Under the pieces are notes generated by a model. The model worked only from the letters and a program-made list of their open reading frames with translations. It was not told the origin of the DNA and searched no databases. Made by a program: the position numbers and the translations under genes. Source: Bacteroidota bacterium (GTDB taxonomy: Bacteria; Bacteroidota; Ignavibacteria; Kapaibacteriales; Kapaibacteriaceae). From it: 5,558 bases of DNA. This document shows, in pieces, positions 1 through 5,558 of the stretch. The stretch lies in assembly GCA_003488525.1 (NCBI GenBank), contig DNLG01000160.1, positions 7,534 through 13,091 of the forward strand. Reading direction: 5' to 3'. Numbering within the stretch: the first letter of the stretch is position 1; each line of letters opens with the position of its first letter.

Positions 1-372
1 CTTGTTGAGCACAAGCACGGTCGGGCGTTTGCGCTTGGTCAGCTCCTGGCTCCACATCGGGTCGAGCACGGTTCCGCGCTCAATAGCCTTCTTCGCGTCC
101 ACCACCACGCAAATGATATCGGATTCATCAAGTGCCTCATCGACAAAGCCCATCATGGAGCGCTGCAGCTTATAGCGCGGCTTGAGCATTCCCGGTGTAT
201 CGAGAAAGATCAGCTGCGTGTCTTCCGTGGTATCGATACCGAGGATCCGGCGACGCGTCGTCTGCGGCTTGGCCGTGACGATGCTCAGGTGCATCTCAAG
301 GATCGCATTTAGCAGCGTCGACTTCCCGCTATTGGGACGTCCGACGATGGCCACCGTCGCGCAGCGCGTCAC
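1..372 (-). CDS. era: GTPase Era, N-terminal part (cut by window edge)
   Basis: Era is a GTP-binding protein that binds 16S rRNA and assists maturation of the 30S ribosomal subunit. The 124 visible codons form most of the GTPase domain. The P-loop GRPNSGKS is at residues 11-18, the Era-type switch I stretch KPQTTR at 35-40, and the G3 motif DTPG at 58-61. The window ends at NK (123-124), the first half of the NKxD guanine-recognition motif. The rest of the G domain and the C-terminal KH RNA-binding domain lie outside. The KPQTTRRRILGI stretch separates Era from Der/EngA and other Ras-like GTPases. The start is GTG at 372, whose GTGA overlaps the TGA of the upstream gene, and an AAAGAGG Shine-Dalgarno-like sequence sits four bases before it. 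This leaves only ten residues before the P-loop, short but workable. The P-loop has Ser where many Era proteins have Val, a tolerated position. Confidence 0.95.
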   Translation of the reverse strand, partial: MTRCATVAIVGRPNSGKSTLLNAILEMHLSIVTAKPQTTRRRILGIDTTEDTQLIFLDTPGMLKPRYKLQRSMMGFVDEALDESDIICVVVDAKKAIERGTVLDPMWSQELTKRKRPTVLVLNK

Positions 373-674
373 GCTGCCTCTTTCGAGGTAGGCTCAAACG
401 TCACACCCGGATGATCAGACACCCAGCCGCGCTCACGCTCGAGAATGTCACGCACGGCGGGCTTGAGAAATGTATCCTCCGGCACGAGCGTGCAAAGTGC
501 ACGGGCAAGGATCACCGCTGCCGCCTCGAATGGCATGGACCGGTTGATGATGATCAACCGACGTTCCCGCACCACGCACGCACCGCCCCGAAACGCCCCC
601 TGCTCACGGCGCACCGTGTATTCGAGAGAGTTGGCCAGTGCCGTGAGTTCTTCCAGAAGTTTCTCAGCTTTCAT
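369..674 (-). CDS. Small conserved-type protein of unknown function (101 aa)
   Basis: I do not recognise a named family. The 101-residue product has no signal peptide or membrane segment and should be cytoplasmic. The visible pattern is an N-terminal amphipathic helix (about residues 2-17), a probable beta-hairpin (about 18-45, YTVRREQGAFRGG then ACVVRERRLIIINR), a hydrophobic helix (about 49-63, ending LARALCTL) and a charged helix (about 68-82), followed by a loose tail. The order hairpin, IIIN, then a helix of form LAxxLxxL resembles the start of ImmA/IrrE-like (M78) peptidase domains without their HExxH; this is only a pattern match. The start is ATG at 674, overlapping the upstream membrane-protein gene by 11 bases. 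The reading frame stays open further upstream, but that part lies across the neighbouring gene and has non-protein-like composition. The TGA stop overlaps the era GTG, so translation is probably coupled to Era. Confidence 0.8.
   Translation of the reverse strand: MKAEKLLEELTALANSLEYTVRREQGAFRGGACVVRERRLIIINRSMPFEAAAVILARALCTLVPEDTFLKPAVRDILERERGWVSDHPGVTFEPTSKEAA
377..383 (-). promoter_or_regulatory. Shine-Dalgarno-like site for era
   Basis: AAAGAGG on the minus strand lies four bases before the GTG at 372. It sits inside the last codons of the upstream 101-residue gene and supports the GTG as the true start of era. It is the only clear purine-rich ribosome binding site seen before any of the five starts in the window. 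Confidence 0.5.
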
Positions 675-1212
675 CAGTTGCAGGCGAGTTAGGGTTGTGA
701 AGGGGCTGCAAAGCTCCAAGAGCGACGATCGTAACGGATGCCAGCATGGAGAGTGCAACAAACACATTAACAAGGGTGCTGGAAAACCGACCCAGAAAGA
801 CACGCATGATCTCCTCCGGTGCGGCAAGTGGCAAACCCGTTGTTTTGTCAAAATACATCCACAGTTGGTAGTCTTCCGAGGCAACGTATGCCTGCACCGG
901 AAGAATGAGCACGAACAAGATCGCCGACATCAGCAGCCAGCCGTGACGTTGGAAGTGCTTCCGCAACGTGATCATAGACCCTATGCCGCCAAACGTCGCA
1001 GCAGCCCACGCCCAGCCCGTCCAGCCCCCGAGGAGCGTATAAAGCCATACAGCCTGCAATCGCGCCGCTTCGGAAAGTGACGGATTCCACTCAAGCGTAC
1101 CCGGAACAAATACGCTGTAGCCAACAACCATGCGAGCCACACCGCCACCGATCCAGATCACGCCTCCGATCAGAAGGAAGAGCAGGAAGAACTTCGTTGA
1201 ACGTGAGAACAT
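664..1212 (-). CDS. Four-helix integral membrane protein, unknown function (182 aa)
   Basis: I do not recognise a family. The sequence shows four hydrophobic segments: about residues 7-30 (FFLLFLLIGGVIWIGGGVA), 55-82 (Trp- and Gly-rich, LLGGWTGWAWAAATFGG), 91-111 and 145-169. Basic residues before segment 1 (RSTK) and between segments 2 and 3 (LRKHFQRHG) suggest by the positive-inside rule that both ends face the cytoplasm. The 31-54 and 112-144 loops, including EDYQLWMYFDKTTGLPL, would then be periplasmic. It has no cysteines and no obvious catalytic motif. The start at ATG 1212 places it 15 bases after the stop of the SurA-like gene. No Shine-Dalgarno sequence is visible, so it is probably translated from the same message. 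Its 3' end overlaps the next gene by 11 bases. The position between a periplasmic chaperone and a cytoplasmic protein gives no firm clue to function. Confidence 0.85.
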   Translation of the reverse strand: MFSRSTKFFLLFLLIGGVIWIGGGVARMVVGYSVFVPGTLEWNPSLSEAARLQAVWLYTLLGGWTGWAWAAATFGGIGSMITLRKHFQRHGWLLMSAILFVLILPVQAYVASEDYQLWMYFDKTTGLPLAAPEEIMRVFLGRFSSTLVNVFVALSMLASVTIVALGALQPLHNPNSPATDES

Positions 1213-1227
1213 AGGGCGAAGATAAAC

Positions 1228-2523
1228 CTACCGGACTTCCCAATACAGCTTCTTGCGAAGATCATCGATCCACTCACGTTCGAGGCGCTGACGTTTTTCC
1301 ATGAGTGCCAGCTGTTCGAGTTGCTTGTAGTCGCTTGCAACCGTGGGGGCGTGCGCAGCAATCAGGCGCTTGCGATAGAGGATGTGATAGCCGGGTTTTG
1401 TTGGATCGGCTGCATACGGCAGGGGGTCGGAGACGCCGCCATCGGGCAGGGACGTGATGATGCCGCGCATCTCACCGGGAAGGCGCTCTAGTTCGACGAG
1501 TCCCATGGCGCCGCCAAAGCCCTGTGTTTCGCGTTCATCGCTGGTCTTGCGGGCAAGCTCTTCGAAATCCTCGCCGGCGGCAACGCGCGCCTTCAGGGCA
1601 AGCAGGTCATCCTGAGCAACCTTGCGGTCCTTGTCACTCTGGCCGACCTTGATAAGGATGTGGCGGCTGGTGATGGACGTTGATGTTTTGGCGATAAGCT
1701 GAATAATGTGCCAGCCGAAAGGCGATTCAACGGGCTGGGAGATCTCGTTCGGTTCCAGGGCAAAGGCGGCGGCTTCGAACGTGGGCACGAACTTACCCTT
1801 GTCTACCGTGCCGAGATCGCCACCGTTAGCCGCCGAGGCAACATCACCGGAATGCCGACGGGCAAAGTCGCTGAAAGAGCCGCCAGCCACGATCGAGTCG
1901 CGGATGCGCACCGCAAGCTGCTGTGCCTGCTTGTTGTCCTCGTCCGAGGCCTTTACGTACTTGACGATGTGATACAGGTCCACACGCTCCGGAACCGGCG
2001 GAATGGAGTCCTTGTACCGTGCGTAAAATGTCTCGACGTCCGTGCGGCTGACCTTGATATCGGTGAACATCTTCTGCTGAATACGTTCCACGTACAGGCG
2101 CTTACGGATCTCCTCGCGGAAGTCTTTCTTGATCTTGCTGATGCTCATGCCATAGACATCTTCGATGCGCTTCTCCGATCCGAACTGCTGCACGAGCATC
2201 TGGATCTGGTAATCCATGCGCGAGGAGATATCCTCGTCGGTGATCTCGATCGTCGTGTCTTCCTGCGCCTTCGTCAGCACAAGCTTCTCATTGATCATCT
2301 GATCCAGGATCGCCTTTCTCAGGTCCGGGTCCTTTCGGTTGATCCGGGGGTCTCGCTGAGCCATGGCCTCGACCTGCCCCGTGATGTCGGACTGGAGAAT
2401 GATCTCCCGACCAACCACCGCAACGATCCCTTCCATCGCGTCCTGGGCGGGTACTGCCACGCCCCCTGCCAGAAGCAGCAGAGCGAAAAGAAGAATCTGA
2501 CGTCCAGAAACGACCATGATCAC
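1228..2523 (-). CDS. surA: Periplasmic peptidyl-prolyl isomerase/chaperone, SurA type
   Basis: SurA proteins escort unfolded outer-membrane proteins across the periplasm and carry parvulin-type prolyl cis-trans isomerase domains. This 431-residue product is close to the length of E. coli SurA (428). A signal peptide (hydrophobic core about 9-24, likely cleavage after VPA at 26) is followed by a SurA N-terminal domain (about 30-170, opening GIVAVVGREIILQSDI). Parvulin domain 1 spans about 181-279 and domain 2 about 284-385, and a C-terminal helix (about 398-428) matches the SurA helix that packs on the N-domain. Both conserved histidines are present in each parvulin domain: H185 and H272, then H288 (SRHILI) and H380. 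There are no cysteines. The GTG at 2523 gives a GTGA overlap with the upstream stop; an ATG two codons later (2517) is equally possible. No Shine-Dalgarno is visible, which fits coupling to the upstream isomerase gene. The family is clear; strict orthology to surA is inferred. Confidence 0.92.
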   Translation of the reverse strand: MIMVVSGRQILLFALLLLAGGVAVPAQDAMEGIVAVVGREIILQSDITGQVEAMAQRDPRINRKDPDLRKAILDQMINEKLVLTKAQEDTTIEITDEDISSRMDYQIQMLVQQFGSEKRIEDVYGMSISKIKKDFREEIRKRLYVERIQQKMFTDIKVSRTDVETFYARYKDSIPPVPERVDLYHIVKYVKASDEDNKQAQQLAVRIRDSIVAGGSFSDFARRHSGDVASAANGGDLGTVDKGKFVPTFEAAAFALEPNEISQPVESPFGWHIIQLIAKTSTSITSRHILIKVGQSDKDRKVAQDDLLALKARVAAGEDFEELARKTSDERETQGFGGAMGLVELERLPGEMRGIITSLPDGGVSDPLPYAADPTKPGYHILYRKRLIAAHAPTVASDYKQLEQLALMEKRQRLEREWIDDLRKKLYWEVR

Positions 2524-4673
2524 TTGGAGCCGGCCTTCGATGAGGGGGCTGACCAGATCTTATCGATGTTGGCGTTGTTATACACCACCGCATGCTTTGC
2601 GCGCACGCCCGAGAGCCAGTTCTCGGTCAGCCGCTTCTGCAGAGCATCCTGGTAGGCAGGTGCGAGCTCCGAGATGGCTGATTCAAATGACTTCTGTGCC
2701 GGCGGCACAATGCGGTCGAGGCGGATGAACGACCAGCCGGCTTCGAGCTTGACCGGGCCGATGGTCTGTCCGACCTTCGTGTCTGCCGTGATCTGCTGAG
2801 CGGCCTTGGACGTCTTGGGTGAGGCCGCAAGATTCCTGCCTCGCTGGTCTCGCATTCCATCGCGCTGCGTGTAGGCTGCCGCGACGTCGGACAGGTCTTT
2901 GCCGGAGGCCAGGTCGGCCTTCACAATAGCAAGCAGAGAATCCGTCAGAACGTAAACCTCGGTAAAATCATACTTCTGCTCGGTCATCCAGCGCGTGGGG
3001 TTCGCATCGTAGAACGCGCGGGCGTCGACGGTGTCGAACTTGAGCTTGCTCCAGACTTCTTTCTCTTCAACCTTGAACAGCAGGATGCCATCGTTGAACT
3101 CCTGCATGAGGGCGGCAAAGTCCGGGTATCTCTCTTCAAGGCGTGCCGTTGCCTTCTCGAGAACGATCGGGTCGGCGATCTTATTCATCGCCCGGTCGAA
3201 GCCGGCGCGGTTGAGGGTGAAGCCACGCATGTCGACGCGTCGGCGCAGCGTATCGGCAAACTGGCGCACCGTCAAGGAGGCATCCGGTAGACGGAACACC
3301 ACACGGTCGAGCAGCCCATCGGAGATCGAGCGCGTCCAAGCCGTGTCCTGCGTGTTCTTGGTGGTATCGATCGACAGAAGAAGCTCCGACAGAACGGCCT
3401 CATCCCATCCTGCATTCATGGTCTTGCGGACCGAGTCGAGCACAACGCGCTTGTCTTCTTCGTAGTACAGTCGGCGATATGTGCGCTTAGCAGCATCATA
3501 CTCGGCCAGCGAATCGGGAATCCTCGACGAGTCACGGATGATGATGTGCGTTCCGAAGATCGTCTTGATCTTCCCGGAGATCTGCGCGTCGCGAAGGGCG
3601 AAGATGGCATCCTCAAATGGCTTTACAAGACGCGAACCATTGTTCTCCATGCCGGAAGAGCGGGAGTACGCGCCGCCAAGGTAGCCACCTTTGGCCGACG
3701 AGGTCTTGTCGTCCGAATACGTGCGTGCCAGGTCGGCAAAGGCATCCCCCGATGGCGTAACACCGCGCTGTGTGAGTGCAGTGTTCTGCTGGGATGGCTT
3801 CATGGCAAGGATCGACAGCACGGTGTCGGCAAAGCGATCGGTAGCCGCCGTGTCGCGCGTATCGTTCGGCGTCAGCAGGATGTGGCGGAACTTCACGCTC
3901 ACGCGCGGGGCACGCTGGTGCACTTTGACGATGAAGAATCCATACCGCGACGGCAGGGGGCGATCGCAGACGGCACCCACCGGAAGCGTGTAGGCAGCGT
4001 CTTCGACGATCTTGATGATCGAGCCGCCGCTGATCCATGGCAGACGGCCGCCATTGGCAGCTGTCTCCTTGTCGTTCGATGAGTCCCGGGCAATCTTTTC
4101 AAAGTCGCCCCCGGCCTTGATCTGCGCGATCAGGCGCTCTGCCTTCAGACGGCTTGCTGCCGAGTCCCAGCCGCGCGTAGACTGTTCGGGGACAGCGCAG
4201 AGAATAACGCCGATCTCGATCTCGGTCAGTCGACGTCCGGAGAGTTCTCTGATACGGCTCTCGGCAACGGCCTTGTCGAAGTAGAACGTTTCCGACAGCA
4301 GGCGCCGGTTGTTCAGAAGATCGACGCGCACGGCAGAGTCGTTGGCTAGCCCCCTGTCACGTGCATCGGCAACCTTCAGACGGTAGTTGACGTAGAGTCG
4401 CAGAAAGTCCAGGGCTGTATCACGTGGCACGCTTGCCAGACGCGTGTCGCGTCGGGTAAGGTTCTTCTGAAAGGCACGTTCGACCTCGCCGAGCCGCACC
4501 GATTCGGTGCCAACGGTCGCAAGGATCGTCTGCGGGTCGATGGTTGCCAGGGGAGAGCCGGCGGCTTTGGACGAAGTTTTCTTTGCCGCTGCCGCTTTCT
4601 TCTGGGCAACGGTTGGAACGGTAAGAAGTGCAAGCAGAAGGAGCACGAACATGCTCCGAATGGATGACGTCAT
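2520..4673 (-). CDS. Large secreted multi-domain PpiC/SurA-type peptidyl-prolyl isomerase
   Basis: The 717-residue periplasmic foldase opens with a signal peptide (1-24, MTSSIRSMFV then a Leu-rich core, ending VAQ). Next come a Lys/Ala-rich linker (25-40), a SurA-like N-domain (about 49-142), parvulin unit 1 (about 149-254), parvulin unit 2 (about 260-381), a second helical N-domain-like part (about 455-557) and a degenerate third parvulin-like unit (about 563-655). Unit 2 has the family signatures FRHILL (262-267), GGYLGG (329-334) and FGTHIII (373-379) with both histidines. Unit 1 has NGGRLPWISGG (207-217) and YGFFIVKV (244-251) but neither histidine, and unit 3 also lacks them. The only two cysteines (159, 236) are in unit 1. 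I chose the ATG at 4673 because it gives the cleanest signal peptide. ATGs at 4688 and 4697 are possible, and a TTG at 4742 is unlikely. The gene overlaps the SurA-like gene by GTGA and probably shares its job in outer-membrane protein biogenesis. Confidence 0.92.
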   Translation of the reverse strand: MTSSIRSMFVLLLLALLTVPTVAQKKAAAAKKTSSKAAGSPLATIDPQTILATVGTESVRLGEVERAFQKNLTRRDTRLASVPRDTALDFLRLYVNYRLKVADARDRGLANDSAVRVDLLNNRRLLSETFYFDKAVAESRIRELSGRRLTEIEIGVILCAVPEQSTRGWDSAASRLKAERLIAQIKAGGDFEKIARDSSNDKETAANGGRLPWISGGSIIKIVEDAAYTLPVGAVCDRPLPSRYGFFIVKVHQRAPRVSVKFRHILLTPNDTRDTAATDRFADTVLSILAMKPSQQNTALTQRGVTPSGDAFADLARTYSDDKTSSAKGGYLGGAYSRSSGMENNGSRLVKPFEDAIFALRDAQISGKIKTIFGTHIIIRDSSRIPDSLAEYDAAKRTYRRLYYEEDKRVVLDSVRKTMNAGWDEAVLSELLLSIDTTKNTQDTAWTRSISDGLLDRVVFRLPDASLTVRQFADTLRRRVDMRGFTLNRAGFDRAMNKIADPIVLEKATARLEERYPDFAALMQEFNDGILLFKVEEKEVWSKLKFDTVDARAFYDANPTRWMTEQKYDFTEVYVLTDSLLAIVKADLASGKDLSDVAAAYTQRDGMRDQRGRNLAASPKTSKAAQQITADTKVGQTIGPVKLEAGWSFIRLDRIVPPAQKSFESAISELAPAYQDALQKRLTENWLSGVRAKHAVVYNNANIDKIWSAPSSKAGSK

Positions 4674-4719
4674 GGCAAGAGGCAGCATGAAGTTCATGAA
4701 AGAGGGAGGAAAAAGAGGA

Positions 4720-4734
4720 CCGTCCAGACGACGG
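4720..4734 (-). other. Small hairpin in the leader of the large isomerase gene
   Basis: CCGTC and GACGG form a perfect five-base-pair, GC-rich stem with a five-base loop. A pyrimidine run with five consecutive T (4714-4710) follows after a five-base gap. It is too short and too far from the T run for a confident terminator. It could be a weak terminator after murC or a structure at the 5' end of the isomerase message. Confidence 0.3.
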
Positions 4735-4739
4735 GACTG

Positions 4740-4747
4740 CAAAAATA
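4740..4747 (-). promoter_or_regulatory. Candidate Bacteroidota-type -7 promoter box (TATTTTTG)
   Basis: TATTTTTG matches the TAnnTTTG consensus of the -7 element used by the primary sigma factor of Bacteroidota. It lies just after the murC stop and 66 bases before the chosen ATG of the large isomerase. I see no good TTTG-like -33 box at the expected distance, only GGTTCC, so this is a half-supported promoter. If real, transcription would start near 4735 and the isomerase-to-era genes could be expressed separately from murC. Confidence 0.35.
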
Positions 4748-4748
4748 G

Positions 4749-5558
4749 TCAGTTGCCGAGCTTGGAACCTACGCGCCAGACGTCTCCGGCGCCCATTGTC
4801 AAAAGAATATCTCCGGGCTGAAGCAGCCCCTTGAGCAGCTCTGAAACGTCATCGAGGCGTTCGGCATAGTGAACGTGACGGTGTCCGGCGTCTCGGGCCG
4901 CGTCGGCGATGATTCGACCGCTGATACCCTCGATGGGCTGCTCCCGCGCGGCATAGACATCGGTCAGGATGATCACGTCGGCATTATCGAACGACGTGGC
5001 AAACTCCCGGTAGAAGTCGCGCGTGCGCGTGTAGGTATGGGGCTGAAAAACGGCCACAATGCGCCGGTTCCAGCCTTTTCTGGCCGCCTCCAGCGTGGCA
5101 AGGATCTCGGTAGGGTGGTGGGCGTAGTCATCGATCACCAGCACGCCCCCCTGGCTCTCACCCTTGATCTCAAAGCGTCGATACACCCCGCCAAACTCTG
5201 CCAGCGCCTCTCGGATGACATCGGCCGAAACACCGCATTGCAGCGCCACGCCGCAGGCGGCCAGAGAATTCAGAACGTTGTGTTCGCCGGGTACATTCAG
5301 AACGATTCGGCCAAGGGGCTCACCGCGATAGGTAAGGTCGTAGGAGGTGTTGCGCTCGCTGTAGCTGATGTTACTTGCGCGAACATCACATTGGGGCGTT
5401 GTTCCATACGTGATGATCACCCTCTTGATGTCGGGCATCACGTCGCGCACGCCGGGATCGTCCAGGCACACAAGGGCAGCCCCATAGAAGGGCACCTTGT
5501 TGGAGAACTCCGTGAATGCCCCCTTGATGTCATCGAGATCACTGTAAATATCGAGATG
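4749..5558 (-). CDS. murC: UDP-N-acetylmuramate--L-alanine ligase, C-terminal part (cut by window edge)
   Basis: MurC is the cytoplasmic ATP-dependent ligase that adds L-alanine to UDP-MurNAc, the first amino acid of the peptidoglycan stem peptide. The 269 visible residues are the second half of the central domain and the whole C-terminal domain; about 200 N-terminal residues, including the UDP-binding domain and ATP P-loop, lie beyond the edge. Numbering from the edge, HLDIYSDLDDIKGAF (1-15) and NKVPFYG (20-26) are typical MurC central-domain sequences. They are followed by VPGEHNVLNSLAA (89-101), GVYRRFE (124-130), DDYAHHPTE (143-151), FQPHTYTRT (171-179), TDVYAAREQPIEGISG (199-214) and GAGD (256-259). 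AHHPTE together with FQPHTYTRT identifies MurC over MurD, MurE and MurF. The frame is open to the window edge, so the GTG at 5495 is an internal valine, not a start. The TGA stop at 4751-4749 comes just before the leader of the isomerase gene. Confidence 0.96.
   Translation of the reverse strand, partial: HLDIYSDLDDIKGAFTEFSNKVPFYGAALVCLDDPGVRDVMPDIKRVIITYGTTPQCDVRASNISYSERNTSYDLTYRGEPLGRIVLNVPGEHNVLNSLAACGVALQCGVSADVIREALAEFGGVYRRFEIKGESQGGVLVIDDYAHHPTEILATLEAARKGWNRRIVAVFQPHTYTRTRDFYREFATSFDNADVIILTDVYAAREQPIEGISGRIIADAARDAGHRHVHYAERLDDVSELLKGLLQPGDILLTMGAGDVWRVGSKLGN

Noticed and set aside
1..372. Der/EngA as the identity of the truncated GTPase
   Set aside because: The switch I stretch KPQTTRRRILGI is an Era signature, and the domain begins near the N-terminus as in Era.
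675..884. Upstream extension of the 101-residue protein to 171 residues
   Set aside because: The extra part is Cys-, Pro- and Arg-rich, overlaps the membrane-protein gene by some 220 bases and looks like a shadow. The ATG at 674 starts a normal helix.
445..1080. Plus-strand open frame (211 codons) opposite the two small genes
   Set aside because: Its translation is rich in Arg, Ser, His and Pro with no domain pattern, typical of a shadow frame. The minus-strand genes have coherent helices and tight operon spacing.
1708..2655. Long plus-strand open frame (315 codons) opposite the SurA-like gene
   Set aside because: It lies antisense to a gene with clear family motifs, shows no recognisable domain, and crosses the junction of two real genes. 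Such frames are common opposite GC-rich coding DNA.
3546..4082. Plus-strand open frame (178 codons) opposite the large isomerase
   Set aside because: It is antisense to a parvulin domain with clear motifs, and no family features are visible.
4710..4734. Intrinsic terminator after murC
   Set aside because: The stem is only five base pairs and the five-T run starts five bases after it, so it is recorded only as a small hairpin.
4674..4742. Extension of the large isomerase to a TTG at 4742
   Set aside because: It would put MQSRRLDGPLFPPSF ahead of a normal signal peptide, and the TTG sits inside the candidate promoter box.
4749..5495. GTG at 5495 as the start of a short MurC-like gene
   Set aside because: The frame stays open to the window edge and the upstream residues (HLDIYSDLDDIKGAF) are typical MurC sequence, so the gene simply continues beyond the window.

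Overview
The window holds six genes, all on the minus strand, so they are read from high to low coordinates: the 3' part of murC, a large multi-domain parvulin-type prolyl isomerase, a SurA-type prolyl isomerase, a small four-helix membrane protein, a small soluble conserved-type protein, and the 5' part of era. The two outer genes are cut by the window edges. There is no gene-free stretch over 300 bases. The longest gap is about 75 bases, between murC and the first isomerase gene. I saw no RNA genes, mobile elements, CRISPR arrays or obvious DNA repeats.

The likely source is a Gram-negative bacterium of the Bacteroidota/Chlorobi (FCB) side of the tree, perhaps an Ignavibacteria- or Kapabacteria-like lineage. 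This is inference from four points: two secreted SurA/PpiC-type chaperones that imply an outer membrane; almost no Shine-Dalgarno sequence before most starts; a TAnnTTTG-like promoter box ahead of the large isomerase; and moderately high GC. No rRNA or other decisive marker is present, so the placement is tentative.

Layout by region: 5558-4749, murC C-terminal part (peptidoglycan precursor synthesis). 4748-4674, a short intergenic leader with a candidate promoter and a small hairpin. 4673-2520, the large periplasmic isomerase with three parvulin-like units, of which only the middle one keeps both conserved histidines. 2523-1228, a SurA homologue of standard length, overlapping its upstream neighbour by a GTGA junction. 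1212-664, an unrecognised inner-membrane protein. 674-369, an unrecognised 101-residue protein overlapping its upstream neighbour by 11 bases. 372-1, the GTPase domain of Era, again joined by a GTGA overlap.

The tight spacing from 4673 to 1 suggests one transcription unit linking outer-membrane protein folding (two isomerases) to ribosome assembly (Era), next to cell-wall synthesis (MurC). This is mostly an ordinary core-genome region. The points worth a second look are the uneven survival of catalytic histidines and the single cysteine pair in the large isomerase, and the resemblance of the 101-residue protein to a zinc-peptidase scaffold that lacks its metal motif. I did not find a convincing undescribed system.
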